From: Prostheceraeus crozeri
Taxonomy: Eukaryota; Platyhelminthes; Polycladida; Euryleptidae
DNA: 64,000 nt
Assembly (NCBI GenBank): GCA_907163375.1
Contig: CAJQUW010008997.1
Location: 111,063-175,062, forward strand
Direction of reading: 5' to 3'
Positions 1 to 11,302 of this stretch are shown one piece after another. The notes under the pieces are model-generated. The model was given only the letters and a program-made list of their open reading frames with translations. It had not been told where the DNA came from and did not search any database. The stretch's first letter is position 1. Every line of letters begins with the position of its first letter. Position numbers and translations under genes: made by a program.

Positions 1-2662
1 CCACAGAATTAGACCGGTTGAATCTTCTTCTGTTTGACTAGAAAGGAAACATTGGAACATGTATCGTTAGTGAAATGGCACAATCTGCTGACATAATACC
101 ATAGCAATCGAACAATGTGCCGCCAGTTCAACATTAAACACTCCAAATTGTGCAAAGTTTCAGTGACTGTTATCAACCGGATCACACAGCAAAGAGACAC
201 AGACGATGTTAAGTTCTGCAGAGAAGTTTGTGAACGTTTTTTCGTGCGCCTGCTAACTTTTTTTAAAATGATCGGATGGCCCAACATTATCGAGAAAACT
301 TTTGCGCAATGATCTGAATTCTTCGAATCTGAAGGAGTCGTGGCGATCGGAGCATTTTGAAGGAATTCAGAGCAATCCGCAAGCGACGCACGACTATTTT
401 TCCTATCTCTGTAAGGCATTAATAATTTCTTTTTGCCCACTTATTAAGTTCCTGCATGTGCCATTGTTTTGAATCAGTTTGCACTTCTAGCAAAGTGATA
501 CGATTAAGCAATCTAATTCTGTGTGTTGAACAGTTGGGACCACAGAATTAAACCGGTTGAATCTTCTTCTGTTTGACTAGAAAGGAAACATTGGAACATG
601 TACCGTTAGTGAAATGGCACAATCTGCTGACATAATACCATAGCAATCGAACAATGTGCAGCCAGTTCAACATTAAACACTCCAAATTGTGCAAAGTTTC
701 AGTGACTGTTATCAACCGGATCACACAGCAAAGAGACACAGACGATGTTAAGTTCTGCAGAGAAGTTTGTGAACGTTTTTCGTGCGCCTGCTAACTTTTT
801 TTAAAATGATCGGATGGCCCAACATTATCGAGAAAACTTTTGCGCAATGATCTGAATTCTTCGAATCTGAAGGAGTCGTGGCGATCGGAGCATTTTGAAG
901 GAATTCAGAGCAATCCGCAAGCGACGCACGACTATTTTTCCTATCTCTGTAAGGCATTAATAATTTCTTTTTGCCCACTTATTAAGTTCCTGCATGTGCC
1001 ATTGTTTTGAATCAGTTTGCACTTCTAGCAAAGTGATACGATTAAGCAATCTAATTCTGTGTGTTGAACAGTCGGGACCACAGAATTAGACCGGTTGAAT
1101 CTTCTTCTGTTTGACTAGAAAGGAAACATTGGAACATGTATCGTTAGTGAAATGGCACAATCTGCTGACATAATACCATAGCAATCGAACAATGTGCAGC
1201 CAGTTCAACATTAAACACTCCAAATTGTGCAAAGTTTCAGTGACTGTTATCAACCGGATCACACAGCAAAGAGACACAGACGATGTTAAGTTCTGCAGAG
1301 AAGTTTGTGAACGTTTTTTCGTGCGCCTGCTAACTTTTTTTAAAATGATCGGATGGCCCAACATTATCGAGAAAACTTTTGCGCAATGATCTGAATTCTT
1401 CGAATCTGAAGGAGTCGTGGCGATCGGAGCATTTTGAAGGAATTCAGAGCAATCCGCAAGCGACGCACGACTATTTTTCCTATCTCTGTAAGGCATTAAT
1501 AATTTCTTTTTGCCCACTTATTAAGTTCCTGCATGTGCCATTGTTTTGAATCAGTTTGCACTTCTAGCAAAGTGATACGATTAAGCAATCTAATTCTGTG
1601 TGTTGAACAGTCGGGACCACAGAATTAGACCGGTTGAATCTTCTTCTGTTTGACTAGAAAGGAAACATTGGAACATGTATCGTTAGTGAAATGGCACAAT
1701 CTGCTGACATAATACCATAGCAATCGAACAATGTGCAGCCAGTTCAACATTAAACACTCCAAATTGTGCAAAGTTTCAGTGACTGTTATCAACCGGATCA
1801 CACAGCAAAGAGACACAGACGATGTTAAGTTCTGCAGAGAAGTTTGTGAACGTTTTTTCGTGCGCCTGCTAACTTTTTTTAAAATGATCGGATGGCCCAA
1901 CATTATCGAGAAAACTTTTGCGCAATGATCTGAATTCTTCGAATCTGAAGGAGTCGTGGCGATCGGAGCATTTTGAAGGAATTCAGAGCAATCCGCAAGC
2001 GACGCACGACTATTTTTCCTATCTCTGTAAGGCATTAATAATTTCTTTTTGCCCACTTATTAAGTTCCTGCATGTGCCATTGTTTTGAATCAGTTTGCAC
2101 TTCTAGCAAAGTGATACGATTAAGCAATCTAATTCTGTGTGTTGAACAGTTGGGACCACAGAATTAGACCGGTTGAATCTTCTTCTGTTTGACTAGAAAG
2201 GAAACATTGGAACATGTATTGTTAGTGAAATGGAACAATCTCCTGACATAATACCATAGCAATCGAACAATGTGCAGCCAGTTCAACATTAAACACTCCA
2301 AATTGTGCAAAGTTTCAGTGACTGTTATCAACCGGATCACACAGCAAAGAGACACAGACGATGTTAAGTTCTGCAGAGAAGTTTGTGAACGTTTTTTCGT
2401 GCGCCTGCTAACTTTTTTTAAAATGATCGGATGGCCCAACATTATCGAGAAAACTTTTGCGCAATGATCTGAATTCTTCGAATCTGAAGGAGTCGTTGCG
2501 ATCGGAGCATTTTGAAGGAATTCAGAGCAATCCGCAAGCGACGCACGACTATTTTTCCTATCTCTGTAAGGCATTAATAATTTCTTTTTGCCCACTTATT
2601 AAGTTCCTGCATGTGCCATTGTTTTGAATCAGTTTGCACTTCTAGCAAAGTGATACGATTAA
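1..2662 (+). repeat. Tandem array of MITE units (period about 539 bp)
   Basis: Five near-identical units start at 2, 541, 1079, 1618 and 2157. Each holds a 522-bp body that begins CACAGAATTAGA (second unit CACAGAATTAAA) and ends with the inverse TCTAATTCTGTG, followed by a 17-bp spacer beginning TGTTGAACAG. The last unit stops near 2662, about 15 bp before its expected right terminus. Single copies of the same body lie at 28557-29077 and 38063-38559, each with an 8-bp target duplication, so the array is a MITE amplified into a satellite. The 143-residue frames that recur in each unit repeat only because the DNA repeats; I do not call them genes. Confidence 0.93.
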
Positions 2663-5600
2663 CTATGGGAGAAGTGGTACATAAGCAAAATATTCTGCAT
2701 GAAAAGGACGCTTATAAGCATATGGTGGAAAATGCGTTTCTCTTGCAAACAGCTGAACAGATGAACAACAAAATATTGCTGTATAACAGTGACGATGGAT
2801 TTATTGCATCACGAACATGCTCTTAATTATTTCAGGATCAAGAACTTTGTTATTTCTCAATAAAATACAAGGATTCATTTAATTTGCTTCATGATCAGTA
2901 TTTCCATTATTTCTTAAATGCATCATTTTCATGGGATGTAGGCAGTTGGCCGTGTATTGTTTCTTTAATCTTTCGATAATGTAAATTCAATGTCAGTTAT
3001 TGTCTACTGTTTAGTAAGGTAGCACTATTTATTTAGGCTACTAACGGAGCATAACACAAGCAGCATTTACAATTCTCAAATTCCATTTAAAATTGAACAA
3101 AGTTTTTTCCACAAAAACAGTTGACCGAATTTTGATAGATATAAAGTTGTTTTTCATTGCAAATGATAAAATCTATTTATTTAACGGCAAAATTGATAAG
3201 CGTACATTGCTTATATCAAATGCAAGGGAATTAAATATATTTTTATAAGAATATGTTTAAAGTATGTTTTTTTTCAATTAACGCCCTCTTGGTGTCAGCG
3301 CAACGCTAAAGAATTACATGAGTGTCCTCTTCACATCAAAACTAATGAACACTGAAAACGCAAAATCAGTGGAGACGGGCGCCCTTTTCACGATGTTAGA
3401 ATGTTCGAAAACATTCATTCCATTTACCCTGAAAATCTACATACTTGATCGTTGAGATTCTTAAATTTTAAGTAGGGTGCCCAAGGGGCTCTCATTGAAC
3501 GACGCCACTGAATTGATGTGACGTCCTTAATGCGAATGAATTAAAAAAGAAAAATTTCAGATTTTATTCATTTTCATCATAATAAAAATCCCATTCGATA
3601 CAATTCGATTCCGTTCTGTTGAGTTCTGTTGGCGACTTTGTCATTAACATATCGACAGCTGTGTTTGATATACATGGATGTGAAATTTGAATTTCATTGG
3701 TAACAGCTCATGTAAATCCTTCAATAATGAAATTTGGATAGTCAGTTATCTATCGAGATAGAATGAGAAAATGGATTATTTTGTTTCTGCCTGTCTTGCT
3801 TCATCGAACACTGCTCAAGTGCTAATTGCTTCTCTTGGCATTACGTTATTCTGCTAGTGATAAGGGGATCATGGAAAAGGTCAATGAGGTACCGCTGATT
3901 TCATAGTCGCAGTCACCATTGAGAATGAAATTTGCCTTCAGTTGGCAACCATGAACCATCACTCGTTCAGTTTTGTACATCTGAATGTCCTGTTGCTTCC
4001 AATTACAATGTTTAAATCCAATGTTGTTTCCCTTACAGTGTTTATGTTAAGAATATGGTTCAAAGGACACTGCTTGTTTTAAAAGCGATGTTCTAAACAA
4101 TGCCACCAAGTAATCATGTTTTATTGGTATTTGGGAATCATTTGATGGGGAGTGAATGCACTTAATTGAAAATTGTGATACACTTTCAGCACATCAAATT
4201 AAAATCAAATCTTTCTTTTGGCATTAATAATTCATCAGTCACAATTCTTGAACTCTTGCAAGCGTAACTCACTCGTGCAAGCAAAAAAAGGAACAACAAG
4301 ATGGAGCATGTTATGTTAGCTGAAGAACGAATCGGGTCAGATTTCAGTAAGAAGATAGATTAAAAAGGTACCTTTCTGTCAATCAATTATCGGGCGTTGA
4401 GATGTAGACATATTTCAATTTGCAACAAGCCGGTGCTGTTGTTGAAATCATTGACCTGAAAAGTTCAAATATAGTGGCCCAGCTTCTTAATTTTTTGATG
4501 AAAGGACACCTGATATCTGCAGAGATCGAGATGCAAGGCAATAACGCCGGATACAACTATGAGAGAAGTTTTAGGCAATACAAAATAAACGGGATGACTG
4601 TGCTTTTGTTTGCTTAGGGGCGGATGCAGGCGTTCCTGCTAACCTGGCATTTCATAAATTTTTTGAAAACTTTCGTAAAGAAGCGCTAGCATTACAACAC
4701 AAGGCAAGCAGACAGGATGAAATTCGATACTTGTAGACTGACCCAAGAGGTAGAAAATCCTATGAATGCGGATGTAGCTCGTTGATGTGGCTTAGTTTCT
4801 GTACATCAGAAATTGCCGCTCAGGGTTATCTCTTCATGTCACTTAAAACTACCCATAATGTTGATAACTCATTCAATAAGTTGGACATTGTAAAAAAACC
4901 ATGAAATGATGGCATTTAAAAAGAAGAAGCAATAAAAACAAAAATGTTGAAAACATTTCTAAAGCGTCAAAATTCGGTTTTGAACCCAAGTTAAGAAAAT
5001 CAAGATCTTAGCAGGAATAGAGCTTGTGGAGTAATTACTACGAAATGCCCAGCGAATAGGATATTCGACTGATACCATCATGAATCAGTTGTTTCGTAAC
5101 CTTTATTATGATCAAAGTGCTCAGATGCTTGATCATGATCATCATAAAATGTCGTAATAGGAGTTGCCGACTCCTTATTGCATGCTTAGAAATGAAAATC
5201 TCCTTTTACCAACAGCCTAATTTCGCCTATCGTTTGATCGTAGCTGATTGAACCTACACGTCTTACAGAACTTCTTTTCATTCCATCATTCTATTCATGC
5301 CAAATTGCAAGCTTAGTGAGTCAGACGCAGTTTTCTTGATCTACTCTAAAGATCGGTTACTAGTTGGATACAGATTCTGCGATTCATAGAGCCTTCGATT
5401 CGAGCATTCGGACTGACGATGACAGAGAAAGCCTACTTATCTTTTGCAATGTAAAATAGTTCCCGACAGGTAACGACTTTGAAATGTTCTTTAAATCGGC
5501 TTCACAGTGATCTCACCAATATGACAGTTTGGACAGAATTCACAAGATTCTTTGTAAACAATGTTTGAAGAGAGACCAATAACCACTCTCTCAATCCTGC

Positions 5601-5669
5601 GAAAAAAATTAGAAGTTTCTGAAGAGACAAAAATTTTATAGTGAATGCGAGTCTTATTTAACCGATGGA
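2663..5669. other. AT-rich intergenic DNA, no gene seen
   Basis: About 3 kb of AT-rich sequence between the MITE array and Polinton-1. The start (2664-2826) holds a short frame followed by AATAAA near 2860; it could be a terminal exon or retrocopy scrap, but nothing identifies it. No recognisable protein domain, tRNA or long repeat was found in the rest. Confidence 0.6.
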
Positions 5670-5675
5670 CATGTT

Positions 5676-7740
5676 AGTAGTAAGTAAAACTCCACCACTG
5701 GACCGCGCAAGATGACCGCCATCGAAAAATGGTCGATGACGTCCCCCCCCTCGGAAGCGACAGAGTGTGAGACTCGGGTGAGTTGGTTTGACGTCGGCGA
5801 CCGTCTAGGTTGACGTGGGCGGCCGTCTAGGTTGTCGTGGATGGTGAAACGGAGGCCAGATTCGGATTCAGCGTGAAATTCTGCATCTGTATGGTGAATT
5901 TGAAAGCAATCGGAGAGAAAAAATTTTCGCTGACGTCCCCCCCCTGCGCCAAACTTCCAATTTTGCTTCTAGTGGACGGATTTTGTCGTGCAATAGCTCG
6001 TTTGAAAGCTAAGAGTGAGACAAATTCAGTGAAACAAACGGCTTGTTCATATCTGTCTTCATTTAGATGTGAGACGCCATTTAAGATTTTGGGACATTGG
6101 CGAAAAACGACAGAGTTAGAATTTGGGACGTTTTGGTGTGAATTTGAACGCAATCGGAGAGAAAAAATTTTCGCTGACGTCCCCCCCCTCCACCAAACTT
6201 CCAATTTTGCTTCTAGTGAATGGATTTTGTCGTGCAATAGCTCGTTTGAAAGCTAAGAGTGAGACAAATTCAGTGAAACAAACGGCTTGTTCATATCTGT
6301 CTTCTTTTAGATGTGAGACGCCATTTAAGATTTTGGGACATTGGCGAAAAACGACAGAGTTAGAATTTGGGACGTTTTGGGCTGTAGCTTCAAAACGAAG
6401 CATCGGATTGGAAAACGGATTTTAGATTTGGAATCAGCATCAAATTCTCTATCAACATGGTGAGTTTCAAGTCAATCGGAGAGAAAAAATTTTCAACATT
6501 TTTCGAAAAAACGACAGAGTTAGAATTTGGGACGTTTTGGTGTGTAGCGCCCAAACGAACCATCGGATGGGAAAACGGAGGCCAGATTCGGATTCAGCGT
6601 GAAATTCTGCATCGGTATGGTGAATTTGAACGCAATCGGAGAGAAAAAATTTTCGCTGACGTCCCCCCCCTCAGGACAGCTCGCTTCGATTTTGGCTTCC
6701 AGTGGACGGATTTAGTCGTGCCATAGCTCGTTTGAAAGCTAAGAGTGAGACAAATTCACTGAAAGAATCGGCTTGTTCCTATCTGTCTTCGTTTAGATGT
6801 GAGACGCCATTTAAGATTTTGGGACATTGGCGAAAAACGACAGAGTTAGAATTTGGGACGTTTTGGGCTGTAGCTTCAAAGCGAAGCATCGGATTGGAAA
6901 ACGGATTTCAGATTTGGAATCAGCGTGAAATTCTCTATCTGTATGGTGAGTTTCAAGGCAATCGGCGAGAAAAAATTTTCAACATTTTTCGAAAAAACGA
7001 CAGAGTTAGAATTTGGGACGTTTTGGTGTGTAGCGCCCAAACGAACCATCGGATGGGAAAACGGAGGCCGGATTCGGATTCAGCGTGAAATTCTGCATCG
7101 GTATGGTGAATTTGAACGCAATCGGAGAGAAAAAATTTTCGCTGACATCCCCCCCTCTGGACAGCTCGCTTCGATTTTGGCTTCCAGTGGACGGATTTAG
7201 TCGGGCCATAGCTCGTTTGAAAGCTAAGAGTGAGACAAATTCACTGAAAGAATCGGCTTGTTCCTATCTGTCTTCGTTTAGATGTGAGACGCCATTTAAG
7301 ATTTTGGGACATTGGCGAAAAACGACAGAGTTAGAATTTGGGACGTTTTGGGCTGTAGCTTCAAAACGAAGCATCGGATTGGAAAACGGATTTCAGATTT
7401 GGAATCAGCATCAAATTCTCTATCAGCATGGTAAGTTTCAAGGCAATCGGAGAGAAAAAATTTTCGCTGACGTCCCCCCCCCTCTGGACAGCTCGCTTCG
7501 ATTTTGGCTTCCAGTGGACGGATTTTGTCGTTCAATAGCTCGTTTGAAAGCTAAGAGTGAGACAAATTCACTGAAAGAATCGGCTTGTTCATATCTGTCT
7601 TCGTTTAGATGTGAGACGCAATTTAAGATTTTGGAGATTGTCAAAAAACGACAGAGTTAGAATTTGTGACGTTTTGGGCTGTAGCTTCAAAACGAAGCAT
7701 CGGATTGGAAAACGGATTTCAGATTTGGAATCAGCTTGAT
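5676..7740 (+). repeat. Left inverted terminal region of Polinton-1, expanded by internal tandem repeats
   Basis: The outer part (from 5676) is the inverse of 28233 leftwards, including the tip, a GATGACCGCC/GGCGGCCATC block and a run of C. Inside, a module holding GAGAGAAAAAATTTTCGCTG, TGACGTCC and a 6-9 nt C-run recurs near 5912, 6158, 6640, 7121 and 7451, in periods of roughly 245 and 480 bp. The right terminal region has this module only about once, so the left side was enlarged by tandem duplication. Long frames in this region are by-products of the repeats. Confidence 0.88.
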
Positions 7741-7748
7741 TTTATTGT

Positions 7749-7796
7749 CCAATGAGGATCATCATCCAATGAGAATCAAGCATTTCTTTATAAATA
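7749..7796 (+). promoter_or_regulatory. CCAAT-CCAAT-TATA promoter of the left-end gene
   Basis: CCAAT boxes lie at 7749-7753 and 7766-7770 (17 bp apart), and TATAAATA at 7789-7796. The start codon follows at 7893. The same spacing is seen in the opposite orientation in front of the polymerase gene, and the whole block is repeated in Polinton-2 (TATAAATA at 59471-59478). Confidence 0.8.
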
Positions 7797-7892
7797 GCGA
7801 GCCTTCCACAGTGAGAATCATTCCATCGTTGAATCACACGAGTGACGGACGCACATTTTCTCTCTCTCTCTCTATTCTATTATCCAACTAAA

Positions 7893-8668
7893 ATGGTAAG
7901 TCGCTACTTCCCTCCGTCTCCTCCCTTGAACGTAAACTTAATACAATCTTTTTTCATTTTCAGGCATCTACTCCATCTGCTGCACTAGTAGGACAAAATG
8001 ACGGTCAAACGTTACAAGGTTCGCTACAATCAGATCATCTACAACTGAGGCCAGTGGAAGAAACAACCAAGGTACATAATCCTACACCGCTACAGCGTAA
8101 ATTTAAACAAGTCTTGCGTTATGACAATCATAGCGTAGTACTCCAAACGGGAATGCTCCCTTCCACGGATGTCAAGATAATGCGCAATCAGTATGGGGAC
8201 TACATACTGATCCCCGTGAGTCCGTACATTCGCCGCCAACTTGATATTATTGAAGAGTACGTGACATTAAACATGGACATTCCTACTCCTCTTGCTCAAG
8301 AGTGGAAGGCGAGATATGACAAGGATGCTCTCTATAGAAAGATTTGGGATGGTAATCAAATTTGCCTACCGGTATCACATTGGTGTACTTACTATAAGAA
8401 GGAGGGAGATCATTCAACAATCATCACATGCGACGAGCTCGGAGAAGGTACTTGGGATATCCTTTTCAAAGTGAATGGACTATATTATGGTCAGCACAAG
8501 GATAATAAAATAGCCTCTCTCTCCATGCATATGGAATCCATCCTATGTATTCCAAAACCGCCCAACGTGGACGACATAATTGATCAAATCCTCAACAGCA
8601 GTGGTACGAAGCGCAAGTCGGAGAAGAATGCTACCTCAAAACGCAAATCAAAGAAGGAGAATTACTAG
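7893..8668 (+). CDS. Left-end Polinton protein of unknown function, spliced
   Basis: I do not recognise the product. The reading frame is open from 7964 to 8668 with no suitable internal start near its front. Upstream, ATG at 7893-7895 is followed at once by GTAAGTCG, and a 68-nt intron (7896-7963) ends in TTTTCAG exactly in frame, so the first coding exon is just the start codon. The predicted 235-residue protein is soluble and ends in a Lys/Arg-rich tail (KRKSEKNATSKRKSKK) that looks like a nuclear localisation signal. It lies directly behind the CCAAT/TATA promoter at the element end, a position suited to an early or regulatory gene. A close copy sits in Polinton-2. Confidence 0.72.
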
Positions 8669-8702
8669 TCCTTTCCTAACTCTACCCTATGACAATTCGC
8701 TT

Positions 8703-8828
8703 ATGTGCTTTGAGTGTCGTAGACGTGGCCTTATTAGATACATTTTACTTCTTCGTTGCCATCATATCATTTGTGTATTTTGTCGTGAAAAGCATCGATG
8801 TAATTCTTCATTTTGTAATATGTTATAG
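8703..8828 (+). CDS. Tiny RING-like zinc-binding protein
   Basis: A 41-residue frame starting at the ATG at 8703, 35 bp after the left-end gene. It holds CFEC near the front and then CHHIICVFC, the spacing of the first half of a RING finger (C-x2-C...C-x-H-x3-C-x2-C), followed by further Cys/His residues. It is short for a full RING domain and could be a zinc ribbon. The coding case rests on the Cys/His pattern and its position within a packed gene run. Confidence 0.45.
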   Translation: MCFECRRRGLIRYILLLRCHHIICVFCREKHRCNSSFCNML

Positions 8829-8880
8829 AACGTTTCCTTAGATGTGTAAATTTCCGTTTTAGGCTTCTATCATCATTTTT

Positions 8881-9411
8881 ATGGATTGTGAGGGTGAACC
8901 TGTACAGGAGCTCAGTGCTATTGCTATGAACAATTGGACATATCAGATTGTTAGTGTCCATCATCAACATGCCAACTGTGATCCCAATGTTGATCAATGG
9001 GCGAGAAAACACATTCATGGACTTAATCTGAAATATTTGCAAGACTACGGCTTTTCTTGTGACAGTGCTCTTCTTATTGACTTTAAACGATGGTTAGCTG
9101 CTTTCAATGTTATACGCATCTTTTGTAATAATCCTGGTAAGGAGAGAAAAGTATTTTTCAATCCAATCATTGATGATATTTTGCTCCCGCCTTGGGATAG
9201 TAGAGTGAATCAACATTATCATGAAGTCACGAAACGTTTTAAGGATTTGTGTGTTCCTATTTTGTCTGTTCGTTGTAGTAGCTACGTTCATAACCAATGC
9301 TTCTTTCCTCCTTACCTCAACACTGCCAAAGTCCTGTATGGTTATCATTGCTCGCTGTATGATAGTTACCAGCTGTATCTATTTTATCTGTTTCAAACCA
9401 TTGATTTATAA
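8881..9411 (+). CDS. DEDDh-type 3'-5' exonuclease-like protein
   Basis: A 176-residue protein starting at the ATG at 8881. Its first residues, MDCEGEPVQELSAIAM, match exonuclease motif I of DnaQ-like nucleases (D-x-E, followed by the strand that reads out a quality or identity motif). HIHGLN at 44-49 matches the conserved HI.G. segment, IRIFCNN (about 77-83) sits where motif II is expected, and HCSLYDSYQLYLFY (156-169) matches the H-x4-D motif III. These assignments are by eye. The polymerase of this element has its own exonuclease domain, so this would be a second, stand-alone nuclease acting in replication, repair or DNA trimming. Confidence 0.6.
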   Translation: MDCEGEPVQELSAIAMNNWTYQIVSVHHQHANCDPNVDQWARKHIHGLNLKYLQDYGFSCDSALLIDFKRWLAAFNVIRIFCNNPGKERKVFFNPIIDDILLPPWDSRVNQHYHEVTKRFKDLCVPILSVRCSSYVHNQCFFPPYLNTAKVLYGYHCSLYDSYQLYLFYLFQTIDL

Positions 9412-9498
9412 TGCATGCTTGTTACAGTTATTCAATAAATGTTACTATGAGAAGAGTTGTTGTTATCATGCAATGGATGGGTTAGATAAAGGGCGATC

Positions 9499-9912
9499 AT
9501 GTCTTTCTCAAACGACTGCGGAACATTACATTTTTATAGGCAAAGCTTAAAAGGAGTTGTTCAAGATTATGTGATAAATTTTCATAAAGATGAGACCGAC
9601 ATCGAAGCAGTGGTCGATGATGCTAGCACTCTATTTCTAGAGTTAATGAATACATTCTCTGATAGTATTGTCATGGCGCGATTAGTTGCGAAAATTAAGT
9701 TTAGTCATTTTGGAAAGGAAGAGGTGGAAAGTCGCTCTTTCCATTTTGCTTCTTATTCAATGGAAGTGGTAGATCACCCCGAAGAATTTTTTTTAAAGAC
9801 ATATGATAAAAATTGCTGAACGTCTTAACGCATTTAACCATCATGGTAGCAGTCTAGTGATTGAAGCGATTTCAGATATTCACATTCAACTTTCCATAAA
9901 GAAAAATTGAAA
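9499..9912 (+). pseudogene. Conserved Polinton gene of unknown function, looks broken
   Basis: Begins at the ATG at 9499 (MSFSNDCGTLHF) and encodes an acidic, soluble protein with no membrane segment and no motif I can name. A related beginning is present in Polinton-2 up to the point where the AT-rich element is inserted. Its place between the exonuclease and the membrane RING gene, and its repetition in both Polintons, argue that it is a genuine element gene. About one break. Confidence 0.5.
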
Positions 9913-10236
9913 ATGCAGTGGTACTTGATTGTAGCACAACTGGTTTTCGAGCTATGTCTGCTCACTCTCGAAGTATATTCCTTCTGTACATGCGTCTATT
10001 ATTTAGAAAAGGCTAGCAAATTCATATCTTCAAAAAGACTTGCTATAGACATCAGTAACGGTAAAACTATGTGTTGTGATGTATGTAAGCGAAAGGATGG
10101 AAATGAAAAGCGCATGTTCAAGAGATGTAAGCACGCTTTTTGTCAACGCTGTTTCATACGTAATTGCATTCAACTTTGCAAATGTAGCCACTGTGATATT
10201 ACTCATTTCGAGTGTCACTTATGTCGCAATAGTTAG
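9913..10236 (+). CDS. Membrane-anchored RING-finger protein
   Basis: The start is the ATG at 9913. The first ~35 residues are strongly hydrophobic (WYLIVAQLVFELCLLTLEVY), fitting a signal anchor. The C-terminal half is a RING-like cluster: CDVC, then CKHAFCQRC, then CKCSHC and a final CHLC, which fits C3HC4 spacing. Such proteins usually act as ubiquitin E3 ligases at a membrane; here that would mean interference with host factors or egress, which is inference. It follows the 9499 gene directly and precedes the basic virion protein. Confidence 0.62.
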   Translation: MQWYLIVAQLVFELCLLTLEVYSFCTCVYYLEKASKFISSKRLAIDISNGKTMCCDVCKRKDGNEKRMFKRCKHAFCQRCFIRNCIQLCKCSHCDITHFECHLCRNS

Positions 10237-10287
10237 TACCTATGCAAATGTGGTAAAGATAGGTTTTAGCAAAGACTAACACGGAAA

Positions 10288-10653
10288 ATGGCGAAACGTA
10301 AAATGACGAAAAGTAAAAGTCAAAAGTCTTCAAAGTTTTCTTCAGCCATTCAAGCTCTCCGACGAATGAAAGCAAATCAGCGATACAATGCTATACGACA
10401 TGCTAACGATAAATTCATTCGTGAAATTATTTCTCATGTGAGAAAGTTGAGGACGAAGAAATTAGCACCAAAACAACGAAAGTTACTTAAGCGATATGCT
10501 ACGAAATTGCGTTTCATCGCCAATCCTAAAGTCACCCTTCAAAGAAAGAGGAAAACTCTAACACAAAAGGGCGGTTTCCTTTCAGCGTTACTACCGATGT
10601 TAGCTCCTGTAGTGGGCAACGTATTGGGTAGTATCTTTGGCTCTAAGCGTTAA
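10288..10653 (+). CDS. Small basic Polinton virion-type protein with GGFLSALL tail
   Basis: A 121-residue, very Lys/Arg-rich protein starting at the ATG at 10288. After a basic body it ends with QKGGFLSALLPMLAPVVG and a short basic tail. The GG step just before an amphipathic hydrophobic segment resembles a cleavage site for an adenain-type protease, which this element also encodes. Proteins of this build recur in Polintons next to the packaging ATPase and are compared with adenovirus core or membrane-lytic minor proteins. The exact role is not known. Confidence 0.65.
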   Translation: MAKRKMTKSKSQKSSKFSSAIQALRRMKANQRYNAIRHANDKFIREIISHVRKLRTKKLAPKQRKLLKRYATKLRFIANPKVTLQRKRKTLTQKGGFLSALLPMLAPVVGNVLGSIFGSKR

Positions 10654-10684
10654 TTATGCAAATGTTGAATCTCATAGTATTAAA

Positions 10685-11302
10685 ATGGATTTCAGACTCC
10701 AATGTGATAAAGTTCTGACTGTATCAGGTCCATCTCATGCAGGTAAAACTGTTTTCACGCTGAATTTATTGGATAAAAGAAGGGAGTCGTTTAAGGAACC
10801 TATCAATCGAGTGATTTGGTGTTATGGTATTTATCAACCGTCGCTGTTTCAGGAATTGCAAAGTCGCAACTTTATTCGACATGAAGGAATTATTGCAGTG
10901 GATAAACTTCAGTCTAATGATGTTGTTGTATTGGATGATTTATTAAAAGAAAGTAAGAATTCAAAAGATGTTACAGATATGTTCACTCGTGCAGCACATC
11001 ATAAAAGGTGCTTTATCATCTATATCACACAAAATTTGTTTCCTGATGGAAAAGAAGCTCGTACACGAAACCTGAATACACACTATTATGCTATTTTCAA
11101 GAATCCGCGAGATAAAAGTCAATTTGAAATTTTAGCGCGACAAGTTGCACTCAGAGGATCAAAAGCCTTAATTGAAATTTTTCAAGCAGCTACTGAAAAA
11201 CCACACGGTTACTTATTCATTGACTTTACGCAAGAGTGTCCGGAAGAATTTAGATTTCGAAGTGATATTTTGAAAACTCTCATGATTATCTACAAACTAT
11301 GA
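10685..11302 (+). CDS. DNA-packaging ATPase (FtsK/HerA, A32-like)
   Basis: A 205-residue P-loop ATPase; the ATG at 10685 is the first usable start. GPSHAGKT at residues 15-22 is the Walker A motif and VVLDDLL (about 81-87) the Walker B motif, with FIIYITQNLF behind it as the sensor strand. Size and motif order fit the genome-packaging ATPases of Polintons and related viruses, which drive DNA into a preformed capsid. The stop overlaps the next start by four bases (ATGA at 11299). Confidence 0.88.
   Translation: MDFRLQCDKVLTVSGPSHAGKTVFTLNLLDKRRESFKEPINRVIWCYGIYQPSLFQELQSRNFIRHEGIIAVDKLQSNDVVVLDDLLKESKNSKDVTDMFTRAAHHKRCFIIYITQNLFPDGKEARTRNLNTHYYAIFKNPRDKSQFEILARQVALRGSKALIEIFQAATEKPHGYLFIDFTQECPEEFRFRSDILKTLMIIYKL

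Noticed and set aside
9-2595. Repeated 143-residue minus-strand frames and 65-residue plus-strand frames in the tandem array
   Set aside because: They recur only because the DNA unit recurs, are damaged in the solo copies, and show no known domain.
4420-4617. Short plus-strand frame in the first intergenic region
   Set aside because: No start context, motif or partner exon; within chance for this length.
5827-7660. Many frames of 70-190 codons in the Polinton left terminal region
   Set aside because: They follow the tandem module on both strands, share the same short blocks and include C-runs; they are repeat by-products.
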